Assembly: GCA_019058165.1 (NCBI GenBank)
Contig: JAHLVZ010000004.1
Location: forward strand, 1-62,772
Length of the DNA stretch: 62,772 bases
Source: Candidatus Heimdallarchaeota archaeon
GTDB lineage: Archaea; Asgardarchaeota; Heimdallarchaeia; JABLTI01
Reading direction: 5' to 3'
Shown: positions 8,055 to 17,072 of the stretch, piece by piece
How positions within the stretch are numbered: the first letter of the stretch is position 1
How the letters are laid out: every line of letters starts with the position of its first letter
Notes under the pieces: model-generated
The model's input: the letters and a program-made list of their open reading frames with translations, nothing else
Told to the model about the DNA's origin: nothing
Database searches by the model: none
Translations under genes and position numbers: made by a program

Positions 8055-9548
8055 TTGAACAAAAAAAGAACAACCACATTACTCATACTTATCACTGTTT
8101 TCTTGATCAGTTCTATCTATAACAGTGGTATTACTGATATAATAGCTGCTACTAATCCTGTAGACTTAGTGCCAGCCTTGACACCAGAAGATGAACAAGT
8201 AGGTGTCGTTAAAAACATGGTACGTTCTAATGATAGTGCTTTAGTTGAGAATTATATCTCCTATATAGGTGAAACATTTGATGTTAACATAGAAATAACA
8301 AACTATGATGCACAAGCCATAGAAAATATCTCATTAGTAAGTCCAGAATGGAATCTTACTGCTCTTGGTTATTCAGAAGATGATTTTACTGTTGCGGGAG
8401 ATTACAATAAAAGTTGGTCGATTATTAATACTGCTACAGCTGAAAGTGCAACTTATTCTATATCCCCATTAGTAGTTGGAACATTTATTTTTCCAGAATC
8501 AAATGTGAGTTTTACATATACTAATGGTACAGATAGTTACACCATATCAAATTCAATTACATTTAGAGTCCTAGAACAAGATAGAAGTTTACAAGTAGAG
8601 AAACTCATCCTTGTTTCAGTACCAGATGGTGGTAGTGGGGAAGAAGAAATAGATGCTCGAATAAAAAACAATCGACATTTCCAAGTAATTATAAGAATTA
8701 GGAATTTTTATCATCAGATGATTAACCTAACAGCAATTGATAATGAACCATTAAATAGTTCAAGTTTTGTATATAACTCAACACATTTAATGGCAAATAC
8801 TAGTTACCTCGATATTGATGAAACATTTGAATTTAGCTATGATATTCAAGCAGGAAATGATACTGGAATCTTTGTTTTTCCAAATTGTACTGTTACATTT
8901 GATTTGCTGGATGATTTGATATTTGACATTGAAGAGATTTCAAATGAAGCTAATATTGAAGTATATCTTCCACTTATTGATGATGATGCTCCTTGGGAAT
9001 TAAGAGTTCCAATGCTTGCTGTTTCAAAATACTTTTTGCTACCAAATGAAACGGGTGATAATCTCATCCCATTCCTAAAAATTGAGCAATTGAACACTGA
9101 AATTGTAAAAATAATTATTGAAATAAATATTACAAATATTGGAGTTGTAACAGCTTACAATCTTACAATAATTGAGCAAGTATACAATGATTGGATTTTT
9201 GAAACTGATGGTGTTGAGAATTGGTTTAATACCAGTTTAAGTCAAGGGGAATCAGCAATCTACAGATACAATATTACTGCTAAACTTCTTGGTTCATATA
9301 AAATAGAACCTACAGATATAGAATATGAGTTCCAAAATCAAGAAACACTATTATGGGAAGAAGGATACTTTGTCTATTCCAACACAATTGAAATAACGAT
9401 CAAAATCGAAGTGCCAGTAATAAACAAATCCGTAGAATGGTGGATAACTATTGGCATTAGCTTTGGTATTCTGCTACTAGCAGTAATTCCCACTACTATT
9501 ACATTTGTTATTTATCGCAATAGAAGGAAAACACAAAAGGGTACTTAA
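8055..9548 (+). CDS. Secreted, C-terminally anchored protein with three TRAP-beta/Ig-like modules
   Basis: A 497-residue type I membrane protein. A signal peptide (basic KKR then LLILITVFLISSIYN) is followed by three tandem beta-sandwich modules (about 70-172, 205-305 and 345-455), then a membrane helix (462-487) and a short basic tail (YRNRRKTQKG). Each module carries a strand pattern like 'ATYSISPLVVGTFIFPESNVSFTY' or 'AIYRYNITAKLLGSYKIEP', the arrangement seen in the luminal domain of eukaryotic TRAP-beta and in DUF11/CARDB-type repeats. Many N-X-S/T sites suggest glycosylation. The TTG start follows GAGG (8044-8047). A TRAP-beta relationship is a resemblance by eye; a generic adhesin or Ig-repeat protein is the alternative. 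Confidence 0.6.
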   Translation: MNKKRTTTLLILITVFLISSIYNSGITDIIAATNPVDLVPALTPEDEQVGVVKNMVRSNDSALVENYISYIGETFDVNIEITNYDAQAIENISLVSPEWNLTALGYSEDDFTVAGDYNKSWSIINTATAESATYSISPLVVGTFIFPESNVSFTYTNGTDSYTISNSITFRVLEQDRSLQVEKLILVSVPDGGSGEEEIDARIKNNRHFQVIIRIRNFYHQMINLTAIDNEPLNSSSFVYNSTHLMANTSYLDIDETFEFSYDIQAGNDTGIFVFPNCTVTFDLLDDLIFDIEEISNEANIEVYLPLIDDDAPWELRVPMLAVSKYFLLPNETGDNLIPFLKIEQLNTEIVKIIIEINITNIGVVTAYNLTIIEQVYNDWIFETDGVENWFNTSLSQGESAIYRYNITAKLLGSYKIEPTDIEYEFQNQETLLWEEGYFVYSNTIEITIKIEVPVINKSVEWWITIGISFGILLLAVIPTTITFVIYRNRRKTQKGT

Positions 9549-9560
9549 AACCCTTTTTTT
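9535..9560 (+). terminator. Hairpin plus T-tract terminator
   Basis: AAAAGGGT / ACCCTTTT (8-bp stem, 7-base loop) running into seven T's, overlapping the stop codon of the preceding membrane-protein gene. Confidence 0.6.
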
Positions 9561-9657
9561 GTTATTTTCTTGTGGTTTATTGCAAATATTAATTAAAGTT
9601 AATGGAATTAGTAATTTTATAATTAGAAATTTAAACTCTAATTGAGTGATGTAAAAT

Positions 9658-9915
9658 ATGCATAAAGAGAAACGATTACGAATATTCCATGATGCAACAG
9701 CCATTGAAGGTGAGCTGTTAATTCATACGAATTTAAAAGATGAATTGGAAATTAAAACCAAAGCAGAAATTGTGGTAGCGAAGAGGAGATTTGTTTTTAA
9801 AATAAAGGCTTTGAAAACTGTTGAAGAATACAAAATCTTTGGAAATCCAGAGGATCTCCTAAGCAAAGGAATTCAAGATAATTCAATAGCAACAATACGA
9901 GCTCCTATTGAATAA
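9658..9915 (+). CDS. Small protein of unknown function (85 aa)
   Basis: Not recognised. An 85-residue, charged, mostly beta-strand-like protein (KRLRIFHDATAIEGELLIHT..., KAEIVVAKRRFVFKIKAL) without signal peptide, membrane segment or Cys/His metal sites. The TATA-like AT-rich upstream region and the inverted-repeat terminator just after it suggest a free-standing gene. It could be a small RNA- or protein-binding barrel, but nothing supports a specific function. Confidence 0.55.
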   Translation: MHKEKRLRIFHDATAIEGELLIHTNLKDELEIKTKAEIVVAKRRFVFKIKALKTVEEYKIFGNPEDLLSKGIQDNSIATIRAPIE

Positions 9916-9926
9916 TCAACAATTTC

Positions 9927-9972
9927 AAAACTGCTACAATCATTTTCTGATACATTCTTGGCAGTTTTTTTT
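9927..9972 (+). terminator. Inverted repeat with T-tract between convergent genes
   Basis: AAAACTGC (9927-9934) pairs with GCAGTTTT (9961-9968), followed by more T's. It ends the small gene at 9915 and abuts the stop of the convergent ATPase gene. Confidence 0.5.
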
Positions 9973-11068
9973 ATTTAAACAATCTTTCAGCTAGAAGAGT
10001 CAATTGTTCTATTCCTCTAATTTCCTGTGGAACCATAGGTATTTCCACTAAATCATATTTCCCGAAGTACTGCTTTAAAGTCATCATCATTTTTTCTTGC
10101 ACCTTATACCTTTGTGCACAGAACGGGCAATCTTTGCTCGGGGGAATTAATTGATTAATAATGAGGTGTTCAACTGGAATACTGTAATCCATTAATGTAG
10201 TGATTAACCTTTCAGTTTCATATAAAGCCATCAAGGTAGGAATTGTTACCGGAATAAATTCTGTTTTAGCATCGTCAGCTAATTCTATTCGAGCTTTTGT
10301 AATGATTTTCTTTAGAGATTCTAGAGTTTCGAGTGAATTGTCTTCAGCATCAGATCCTCCACCAAATAACCCTTTTAAGCTTTTGAAGAAGCCACCAAAA
10401 CGCATTCTCATTTTGATAATCCTTCCAACGAAACTATCAAGGTAATCAGGTAAAGAAAGCAATCTTAGTGTATGACCTGTGGGGGCGGTGTCAAATACCA
10501 CAACATCATATTCGCTACTCTCTATTAATTCAAGTAATTTACTAAAAGCAAAAGCTTCATCTGATCCAGGGGGGACTGAATCTCCACCTAAAAGGTCTGC
10601 ACTTATTCCTAAAGCATCTTGTATGTTGAAACCAGCCATTGATGGTCCTTCAGATTTTGGGGCATCAGATAATTCATCATCAAATTCAATTTCTTCAGCA
10701 CCAGGAAAACCTGGCAAGCCTGCATCAGCCATACTTGGCATTCCCATTGCACTCATTTGCTGAAACTGTTCTAAACCTTTTTCCGCTTCTAACTCCATTC
10801 CATATAAAGTCCCTTTTACACTCTCTATTAAGACTGGTTCTCCTCCTGAGAGATCAAGATCAAAACAATCGGAGAGCGAATGAGCTGGATCAGTACTAAC
10901 TACTAATACCCTCTCAAAATGTTTCGCAAGTTCAATAGCAATTGCTGAAGCTGAAATGGTTTTCCCAACCCCACCTTTTCCACCTAAGAAGAGATATCTT
11001 AAATCCTTTTTCGCTAGAATTTTTTTAAGAGACATTAGTAATCCACTCGTTATTTCTGTGTCACTCAC
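9971..11068 (-). CDS. ArsA/Get3-family ATPase with CXXC zinc motif and Met/Gly-rich insertion
   Basis: A deviant P-loop ATPase (GGKGGVGKT, residues 29-37) with the A-loop/switch DTAPTGHTLRLLSLP (about 193-207). CPFC (314-317) matches the intersubunit zinc CXXC of Get3/TRC40, which targets tail-anchored proteins, and argues against a plain arsenite pump ATPase. Between strands sits an unusual insertion (about 100-165) rich in Met, Gly, Pro and acid (QQMSAMGMPSMADAGLPG...). Methionine-rich helices in this part of Get3 line the client-binding groove, so a substrate-binding role is plausible. The start is GTG, with AGGAC upstream. Cytosolic. Regulation is unknown, and no arsenic genes are nearby. 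Confidence 0.88.
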   Translation of the reverse strand: MSDTEITSGLLMSLKKILAKKDLRYLFLGGKGGVGKTISASAIAIELAKHFERVLVVSTDPAHSLSDCFDLDLSGGEPVLIESVKGTLYGMELEAEKGLEQFQQMSAMGMPSMADAGLPGFPGAEEIEFDDELSDAPKSEGPSMAGFNIQDALGISADLLGGDSVPPGSDEAFAFSKLLELIESSEYDVVVFDTAPTGHTLRLLSLPDYLDSFVGRIIKMRMRFGGFFKSLKGLFGGGSDAEDNSLETLESLKKIITKARIELADDAKTEFIPVTIPTLMALYETERLITTLMDYSIPVEHLIINQLIPPSKDCPFCAQRYKVQEKMMMTLKQYFGKYDLVEIPMVPQEIRGIEQLTLLAERLFK

Positions 11069-11189
11069 ACGGGACGTCCTTTTTAATTTTTGTTTTATAT
11101 TTACATATCCATCTACTTATTTCTTTTAGTAAAATAGGTAGAAATATAACTCAAAAGACATAACAACTATATGCTTTGGTGAAACGGAA

Positions 11190-12122
11190 ATGGAAGAATC
11201 CAAGATAATGAAAGAGGAAGTTGCAGAGGGAGAAGTTCCGGAAATCGATGAATCCAAGTCTAAGAAATTTCAGTGGACAAAGGATAAAATCGTTTTAGCT
11301 ATAATTTTCTCGATTATAATCTTAGCATCCATAGCATTATTAATTGTAATAATTGTGGATAAGGAATTTCTGTTCTTAGCAGTAAGAGACTGGTTCATCG
11401 CACCAATTATTGGAATTCATGTTGCTTGGCAAGTGCTGCTGTTTCTCGCGTTAATGGTTTTACAAAGTTTATTCGCACCAATACCTTCTGAATTAATATT
11501 GCTTTCAGGTGGAATGATATTTGGTTGGACTTTGGGAATTATTATTGGTGTTGCAGGTTCAATGGTCAGCTCAGTTATCACATTCTATCTCTCTAAAAGA
11601 GGAGGTAGGGCCATTATTGATGCCACAGGAGAAAAAATTGGCATCTTGAAGAGATCGATATTGGTTTTTGACATCTGGATTAAAAGATGGGGACTTTGGG
11701 CGATTTTGGTTGGAAGAGCTGTTCCAGTAATAATGTTTGATCCAATTAGTTATGCTGCAGGACTTGCGAATGTGAAGGATTGGCAGTATTTCTTAGCTAC
11801 ATTTATTGGTTCAATTCCGAGATCAATATTCTATGTATTTTTAGGTCAACAATTACTTGCAGGGAATCCGATTGAGTATATACTAGGATTAACACCGGAT
11901 GAAGTTGATGTTGTTGCTGGCAAATTTAACACATATTTCTTCATCATTTTTGGCATTCTAGTTTTCATGTTCATATTATCTAATGTAATTTATTATCTGC
12001 TAAAAAGAAAACAAGCAAAAGAAGCTAACGAATTAATTGAAACAAGTGAAGATAACAACTCGGAGGAAGATGCTAACTCTCAAGGAGACTTGAAAGAACC
12101 GCTAGAAATAGATATGAGTTAG
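11190..12122 (+). CDS. DedA/VTT (TVP38/TMEM64-like) membrane protein
   Basis: A 310-residue polytopic membrane protein of the SNARE-associated/VTT superfamily, members of which act as lipid scramblases or flippases. An acidic soluble N-terminus (about 1-28) precedes a first membrane helix. The family core follows: FAPIPSELILLSGGMIFGW, the re-entrant GxxGSMVSS helix, then IKRWGLWAILVGRAVPVIMFDPISYAAGL with the conserved F/P..R.P and Gly pattern. The C-terminal tail is acidic and soluble (about 275-310). It is divergent from the Get3-like gene. Confidence 0.85.
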   Translation: MEESKIMKEEVAEGEVPEIDESKSKKFQWTKDKIVLAIIFSIIILASIALLIVIIVDKEFLFLAVRDWFIAPIIGIHVAWQVLLFLALMVLQSLFAPIPSELILLSGGMIFGWTLGIIIGVAGSMVSSVITFYLSKRGGRAIIDATGEKIGILKRSILVFDIWIKRWGLWAILVGRAVPVIMFDPISYAAGLANVKDWQYFLATFIGSIPRSIFYVFLGQQLLAGNPIEYILGLTPDEVDVVAGKFNTYFFIIFGILVFMFILSNVIYYLLKRKQAKEANELIETSEDNNSEEDANSQGDLKEPLEIDMS

Positions 12123-12224
12123 AAAAAAATCTATTATAAGAGATAATTAAAATGAAATAGGATTGTTTTTATCAGTCATCAATCCAATATGTAATTAAGA
12201 GATTAAATCAAATGTGGAATTAAT

Positions 12225-13121
12225 TTGAGTCAAATAAGAGAAAAAGTTCAGGACATCATTAAGAATTTTGATAATGAATCCAGTTTCACAATACTCGCAA
12301 CTACTGCAATGATACCTTTCCTAGAAGAACCTTTGAATCGAGCTCGCTTTTTCGAATATGACAAAAAATTAGAGTTGTATTTTGATTCCAAAGATTTGAA
12401 TCGGTTTAGTCGAGTGAAAGAACTTACTGAAAAAATCGCAAAACGAATTAATGTCCAAAAAGTCTCCGGATTTGAAAGATTCCTCAAAGGTTTTAGTGAA
12501 AAGGGAATTATGGTTCGAGAAAAAGAAGGACCAACTGACGGCATGGCCTGGAAAGGTTTTGGCGGAGTTCATTCACATTATGATTTAACACCATTAGGGG
12601 TAGCTTTGTTAATATTTCAAACCACCTTACGGTGCCCAGCTGTTAATTTTAGAAAGCTGGAATTCTCTGAGGATTGGGATGCATTCTTTAAACAAGAAAT
12701 GTTTTTAATTTCATTAGGAATTTCTACAAATAAGTTCAAAGTCAAATATCGAGACAATTGCTTTTATGCTAAAAGAGTAGAAGCAAGTTATATCTCACAA
12801 TTGATTTTCGAGTTTGTTGCAGGTGCACCTAAGAAAATTTCTTTAGAAGATGTTCGAGCTTTCATTTTCGACAAAGCGGGTGAAATACATTTAGGCGAAA
12901 TTCCCGGAGCACTTGAGAGACTTCAACCATTGCTTCAAATATCAGGAGAGACTATCAGTTTGAATGGTCGAGGTAGACACGCTAGCTGTGGTTATGCTAA
13001 TGTTATCATTGAAGCAGCTTTATTATTAGAAGATACAGAAATAGTTCATTATATGATTACTGCGAAGAATTTAGAAAAAGGATCCAGAAAGCTTTTGGAA
13101 AACTATGCTTATTATTTTTAA
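12225..13121 (+). CDS. Uncharacterised protein (298 aa)
   Basis: Not recognised. A soluble mixed alpha/beta protein. Residues 1-75 are amphipathic helices. A central Gly-rich 'GMAWKGFGGVHSHYDLTPLG' segment (about 105-125) and a C-terminal 'LNGRGRHASCGYANVIIEAA' stretch look like the best-conserved parts and contain His/Cys that might bind a ligand. The TTG start is chosen because no ATG begins the frame. It is convergent with the acetyltransferase gene, 7 bases apart. Confidence 0.6.
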   Translation: MSQIREKVQDIIKNFDNESSFTILATTAMIPFLEEPLNRARFFEYDKKLELYFDSKDLNRFSRVKELTEKIAKRINVQKVSGFERFLKGFSEKGIMVREKEGPTDGMAWKGFGGVHSHYDLTPLGVALLIFQTTLRCPAVNFRKLEFSEDWDAFFKQEMFLISLGISTNKFKVKYRDNCFYAKRVEASYISQLIFEFVAGAPKKISLEDVRAFIFDKAGEIHLGEIPGALERLQPLLQISGETISLNGRGRHASCGYANVIIEAALLLEDTEIVHYMITAKNLEKGSRKLLENYAYYF

Positions 13122-13128
13122 AAAAGTA

Positions 13129-14064
13129 TTATCCTTTTGCTGGATCACCAATAGCAAAAATTACTGGATTAGTTGTAGCGGGAGTCTTTACTCCACAATA
13201 CATTCTTAATGAATAGCTTGTTTGTTCAAATCCTAGTTCTTTCAACGCTTTAATTCCCCATTTACTATTCTCAAGTATTCCAAGAGCAATAGTTTGAATT
13301 TCCTCTTTTGTTTTTGCAATTTTCAATGCTGCTCTTATTAAATCCATTGTAGTTTCAAATGAATCTGCTATTCCTGCCCTTAATTTTAGAACTCCATTTT
13401 GAAACGTACCAAACAAATATCCAGCTAAAGAATCATCCTTATCTTGAGTAATAAAAGAAAATTCAGGAAAGTCCTCGAAAAATGTGAAAAGTAATTTTTC
13501 TCGATTACCTCCAAAAAATTTTTTGTCAGCGTCAACTATTTTTACTAAATCATCTTCTTTGCAATTAGTGACTGGGAATCTTTGGTCATATTTTTTTGTT
13601 TTAGTAATAAGGTCATCGAGAATAGATGGATTCTCTATATTAATTTTAAAACGAAGTGAATTCAATTCAAAAATAAACCCAACTCTTTCATATAGAGTTT
13701 TAGCTTTTTCAATAGCATCCAATTTTATCGTTTTACAACCTTGAAATTCTAAGATTCTCATTGCTTCATTCATTAATTCCTCCCCAATTCCCATACCCCG
13801 GTAGTTTGGCTTGACAATAACATGACCAATTACACCTATTGGTCCGAAAGATGCAGCTAGTGTAACCCCTATCATTTCTGCTGTTTCATTATCAATGACA
13901 GCAATATACGTATTATTGGGATTCTGCATAGTTCTCTTTATATCATCTCTTGCTTCTCCCCATCCAGTTAAATCTATTATATTGTAAATGTCCTCAAAAT
14001 CATCTTGTGTTGCTATATAGAAATCCAAATGTCCAGCCATACGATTCAACTCTTCAATATTCAC
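13129..14064 (-). CDS. Double GNAT-domain acetyltransferase
   Basis: A 311-residue protein with two GNAT folds. The N-terminal domain has an intact acetyl-CoA motif A (VKPNYRGMGIGEELM, about residues 86-100) and motif B (KTLYERVGFIFE). The second domain (about 160-300) keeps only the later part (NSKWGIKALKELGFEQTSYSLRM) and lacks the Q/RxxGxG/A loop, so it probably has a structural or acceptor-binding role. The acceptor is unknown. The GTG start is preceded by a purine-rich stretch. It shares direction and a 44-base gap with the upstream glycosyltransferase. Confidence 0.8.
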   Translation of the reverse strand: MNIEELNRMAGHLDFYIATQDDFEDIYNIIDLTGWGEARDDIKRTMQNPNNTYIAVIDNETAEMIGVTLAASFGPIGVIGHVIVKPNYRGMGIGEELMNEAMRILEFQGCKTIKLDAIEKAKTLYERVGFIFELNSLRFKINIENPSILDDLITKTKKYDQRFPVTNCKEDDLVKIVDADKKFFGGNREKLLFTFFEDFPEFSFITQDKDDSLAGYLFGTFQNGVLKLRAGIADSFETTMDLIRAALKIAKTKEEIQTIALGILENSKWGIKALKELGFEQTSYSLRMYCGVKTPATTNPVIFAIGDPAKG

Positions 14065-14108
14065 TCTTTTGATTCTTTAAAAATTTAAGAGAAGATTTGA
14101 TTGATAAA

Positions 14109-15335
14109 TTATCTCAAAAGTCTCTTCATAAAATAATCTAAATGGGTTCTAAAATTAAAGTACTCCTCAACTGTTTTTCTCGCTTCAGAACCAAGTGCTT
14201 CCCGCAAGTTTTTATTCGAATGCAAACCGGATATCCAACGTATAAGTTCTGCCTTGCTCTCTGGTGGAACAATTAAACCATTTTGTGTGTGTGTTATTAG
14301 TTCCTTTATCCCTGATAAATCTGAAGCAATACAGGGAAGTGAACAACTCATAGCTTCTATAAGAGATAAACCCAAAGCTTCTCTTTTCGATGGCAGAATA
14401 AAACAATCAGCACTTGAATAAATATCCACAAGTTCCTCATCAGAACTCACTGATATAAAATGAAAACGTTTCTCTAGCTTATTTTTTGTAATAAGCTCTT
14501 CAAGGTCTTTCTTGTATCGTCCTTCACCAACAATTAACACACGCATTGTTCGAAATGAATTATCTCGAGTAATCATCTCATTATAAATTTCTGGTAAAAC
14601 CGCTAAACCTTTTTCTTCAATGATTCTCCCAACATATAATAGTAAGAAGGCATTCTCAGAAATATCAAATTGCTCTCTTATATTAGTACTTGGAGTCAAA
14701 CGCTTCTTAAAGAGATCAATGTCTATGCCTACGTAATTTACTTTTGATTTAATACCCATTTTAGTCATGTCTGTCTGAACGGATTTGCTAATTGCAAAAA
14801 CTCCTTTGAACAAATTTTGAAAGGAGGTTAACACACCATAAAGACTACTTTCTTCACCTGAAGGTAAAACTAACTTCGAAGTAGGGCTATGACTCCAGAA
14901 ATAAAATGAGGTAGTTGGAAAAGTATCATGGTTTTGCTTCAAGAAATAAAGAGCATATGGAGTTATGAAATATGAATTGTGAACATGAATTGCTGTTGGT
15001 TTATTTTCTTTAATAAACAAGTGGAATTCTTTTGCTAATTTCATAGCAGTATTTTCAATATCACTTGGTTTAAACAGCGTATCTGAGAGAATTTGTTTTT
15101 CTTCTTCTGAAGCATTGTTAAATTTCTGAATTCGATCAACAAAATCTCCACAATTAAACCTTAGAATTTTAATGCCATCTATTACTTCTTCCCTCTGTTG
15201 ATTACTCTCAGTTTTTAGTGTAAGGATAATTGGATCAAAACTCAAATTTTTCAGAGCCTTACTCATTCTTCTCAAATAGGATTTAACTCCACCAATGTCA
15301 TCTTTTGAGAAACGCTCAACAAAGAATGCTATAAT
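14109..15335 (-). CDS. GT4-family glycosyltransferase, probable non-canonical ATT start
   Basis: A group 1 (GT-B fold) glycosyltransferase. The C-terminal donor site shows LLYVGRIIEEKGLAVLPE, then the E-x7-E element in SKREALGLSLIEAMSCSLPCIASD. The first ATG of the frame (15275) would cut off the first strand and acceptor loop. Reading upstream in frame gives IAFFVERFSKDDIGGVKSYL, the expected GG-containing N-terminus, back to a stop at 15338-15336. The only codon directly after it is ATT (15335), placed eight bases after GGAGG (15348-15344). I therefore use the extended frame, 408 residues. A TTG inside the extension is a weaker alternative. It probably glycosylates lipids or surface proteins. 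Confidence 0.8.
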   Translation of the reverse strand: MIAFFVERFSKDDIGGVKSYLRRMSKALKNLSFDPIILTLKTESNQQREEVIDGIKILRFNCGDFVDRIQKFNNASEEEKQILSDTLFKPSDIENTAMKLAKEFHLFIKENKPTAIHVHNSYFITPYALYFLKQNHDTFPTTSFYFWSHSPTSKLVLPSGEESSLYGVLTSFQNLFKGVFAISKSVQTDMTKMGIKSKVNYVGIDIDLFKKRLTPSTNIREQFDISENAFLLLYVGRIIEEKGLAVLPEIYNEMITRDNSFRTMRVLIVGEGRYKKDLEELITKNKLEKRFHFISVSSDEELVDIYSSADCFILPSKREALGLSLIEAMSCSLPCIASDLSGIKELITHTQNGLIVPPESKAELIRWISGLHSNKNLREALGSEARKTVEEYFNFRTHLDYFMKRLLR

Positions 15336-15516
15336 TTAAATTTCCTCCGGAGAATTCAAAACAATAAACAGTATTGAATAGGTTTTTCTTATCTATGAAA
15401 TAAGACTAATAATTAAAGGTTTATGTTTATAAGAAATTATTACCTAATAGTTAGCAAATAGAAAAAAAACATTATATCTTCTTATGGAAATAGAAATGAT
15501 AATGGAGAATAAGAAC

Positions 15517-16506
15517 ATGTCAAAATTCAAAGTTTTTCTTACTCGAAGAATACCTCAACCTGCTATAGATAAATTACTCGAGAGCAACATAGATTTAGAG
15601 TTAAATGAAGAAGATAGAGTACTAACGAAAGAAGAGATAATAAAAGGAGTGAAAGGAAAAGACGGATTAATTTGTCTATTGACTGATACCATTGATTCAG
15701 AGATAATGGATCATGCGGGACCTAAGCTAAAAATAATCGCAATTTATGCTGTTGGATACAATAATATTGACATTCCAGCTGCTAATGCAAGGAATATTCC
15801 AGTAACAAACACACCGGGTGTTCTAACTGAAACAACTGCTGATTTTGCTATGGCTTTATTATTAGCAATTGCTCGAAAAATTGTTGTCAGTGATAAATTC
15901 ACTCGAGATGGAAAATTCAAAGGATGGGGACCTTTATTGCAGTTAGGGACAGATGTTTTTGAAAAAACAATAGGAATAATTGGTTGTGGTAGAATCGGTT
16001 CTGCAGTAGCTCAAAGAGCAGCTAAAGGTTTTCAAATGAAAGTTAGATATTTTGATACTAAACGTTTTCCAGAATTAGAAGAAGAATTGGGAATGGAATA
16101 TTGTTCACTAAAAGAATTATTGAGAAATTCTGATTTCATTTCTTTACACATACCACTAACAGATACAACAAAACACCTGATCGGCCAAAAGGAAATTGCT
16201 ATGATGAAATCTACTGCTTTTCTTATCAATACATCTAGAGGGTTAATCATTGATGAAAAAGCACTTGTGAAAGCTCTCGCAGAAAAGCAAATTGCCGGTG
16301 CTGCATTAGATGTTTACGAACATGAACCAGACCTAACTCCAGGACTTAAAGAACTCGACAATGTCGTACTAGCTGCGCATATTGCCAGTGCATCCATAGA
16401 AACGAGAACTAAAATGGGGATGATAGCAGTAGAGAATCTTCTAGTTGGATTGGAAGGGAAAATACCCCCAAATTGCATTAATTCAGTCATCTATAAAAAA
16501 AACTAA
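15517..16506 (+). CDS. D-2-hydroxyacid dehydrogenase (glyoxylate/hydroxypyruvate reductase type)
   Basis: NAD(P)-dependent 2-hydroxyacid dehydrogenase. Substrate-loop segment YAVGYNNIDIPAAN, dinucleotide fold GIIGCGRIGSAVAQRAAKGF, catalytic Arg in NTSRGLIIDEKAL, Glu in the DVYEHEP region and His in AAHIASAS. The closest type is archaeal glyoxylate reductase. The frame is open from an ATG at 15484, but the ATG at 15517 lies nine bases after GGAG and begins where the family begins (SKFKVFLTRRIPQPAID), so it is preferred. This gives 329 residues. Confidence 0.88.
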   Translation: MSKFKVFLTRRIPQPAIDKLLESNIDLELNEEDRVLTKEEIIKGVKGKDGLICLLTDTIDSEIMDHAGPKLKIIAIYAVGYNNIDIPAANARNIPVTNTPGVLTETTADFAMALLLAIARKIVVSDKFTRDGKFKGWGPLLQLGTDVFEKTIGIIGCGRIGSAVAQRAAKGFQMKVRYFDTKRFPELEEELGMEYCSLKELLRNSDFISLHIPLTDTTKHLIGQKEIAMMKSTAFLINTSRGLIIDEKALVKALAEKQIAGAALDVYEHEPDLTPGLKELDNVVLAAHIASASIETRTKMGMIAVENLLVGLEGKIPPNCINSVIYKKN

Positions 16507-16653
16507 AGGACAATTTTTAAATTTCAAGTGATATGTTGTTCAAATGATTGCATTAGATCCAACAATTAGTTCGAAGAAAAAGCTAATAAATCTTTAGAAC
16601 TAAGATTAAACAATCCAAAAAAAATATGTTAAAGATTAGGAGAATAGAAAATC

Positions 16654-16887
16654 ATGGCTAAAGCATATGTACTAATAAACTCAGAAATCGGTGGAGAACA
16701 AGAGGTAGTTGATCAACTAAACGCAATGAAGGAAGTAGTTGAGGTAAGCATAGTTTACGGAGTTTACGATGTAATCGTAAAGCTTGAAGCAGATTCAATG
16801 GAAGTTTTAAAGGAATTAATCACCTCTAAAGTTCGACACTTGAATAAAGTGCGATCAACCATGACAATGATCGCAAGTCAAGAATAG
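16654..16887 (+). CDS. Stand-alone Lrp/AsnC effector-binding (RAM) domain protein
   Basis: A 77-residue RAM (regulation of amino acid metabolism) domain without a DNA-binding HTH (AYVLINSEIGGEQEVVDQLN...VVEVSIVYGVYDVIVKLEA...VRHLNKVRSTMTMIA). Such domains form ligand-binding dimers/octamers and may partner with full Lrp regulators. It begins after AGGAG (16637-16641), 12 bases from ATG. A close paralogue lies convergent at 17073-17321. The setting among 2-hydroxyacid dehydrogenase and serine-pathway genes suggests amino-acid sensing. Confidence 0.88.
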   Translation: MAKAYVLINSEIGGEQEVVDQLNAMKEVVEVSIVYGVYDVIVKLEADSMEVLKELITSKVRHLNKVRSTMTMIASQE

Positions 16888-16913
16888 GTTTAATTCAATT
16901 TCTCATTAAAAGC

Positions 16914-16936
16914 AAAAGGAATTCATCATTCCTTTT
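16914..16936 (+). terminator. Perfect 9-bp hairpin terminator
   Basis: AAAAGGAAT - 5-base loop - ATTCCTTTT, 27 bases after the RAM gene's stop, ending in T's. Confidence 0.55.
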
Positions 16937-17072
16937 CTATTACTTGAGATGCTTTATCTTAACTGTATTATTTTTCTTTGTAGATTTAATTGACAGCATC
17001 ATATTTGAGAGAATGAACTAAGTAAATTCATTTGTAAATAGAAAATAAAAAGAAAGGAAGAGTTTTCTTCGT

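Noticed and set aside
16567..16604. TTAGTTC / GAACTAA repeat upstream of the RAM gene
   Set aside because: Seven bases with 24-base spacing in AT-rich sequence; chance expected.
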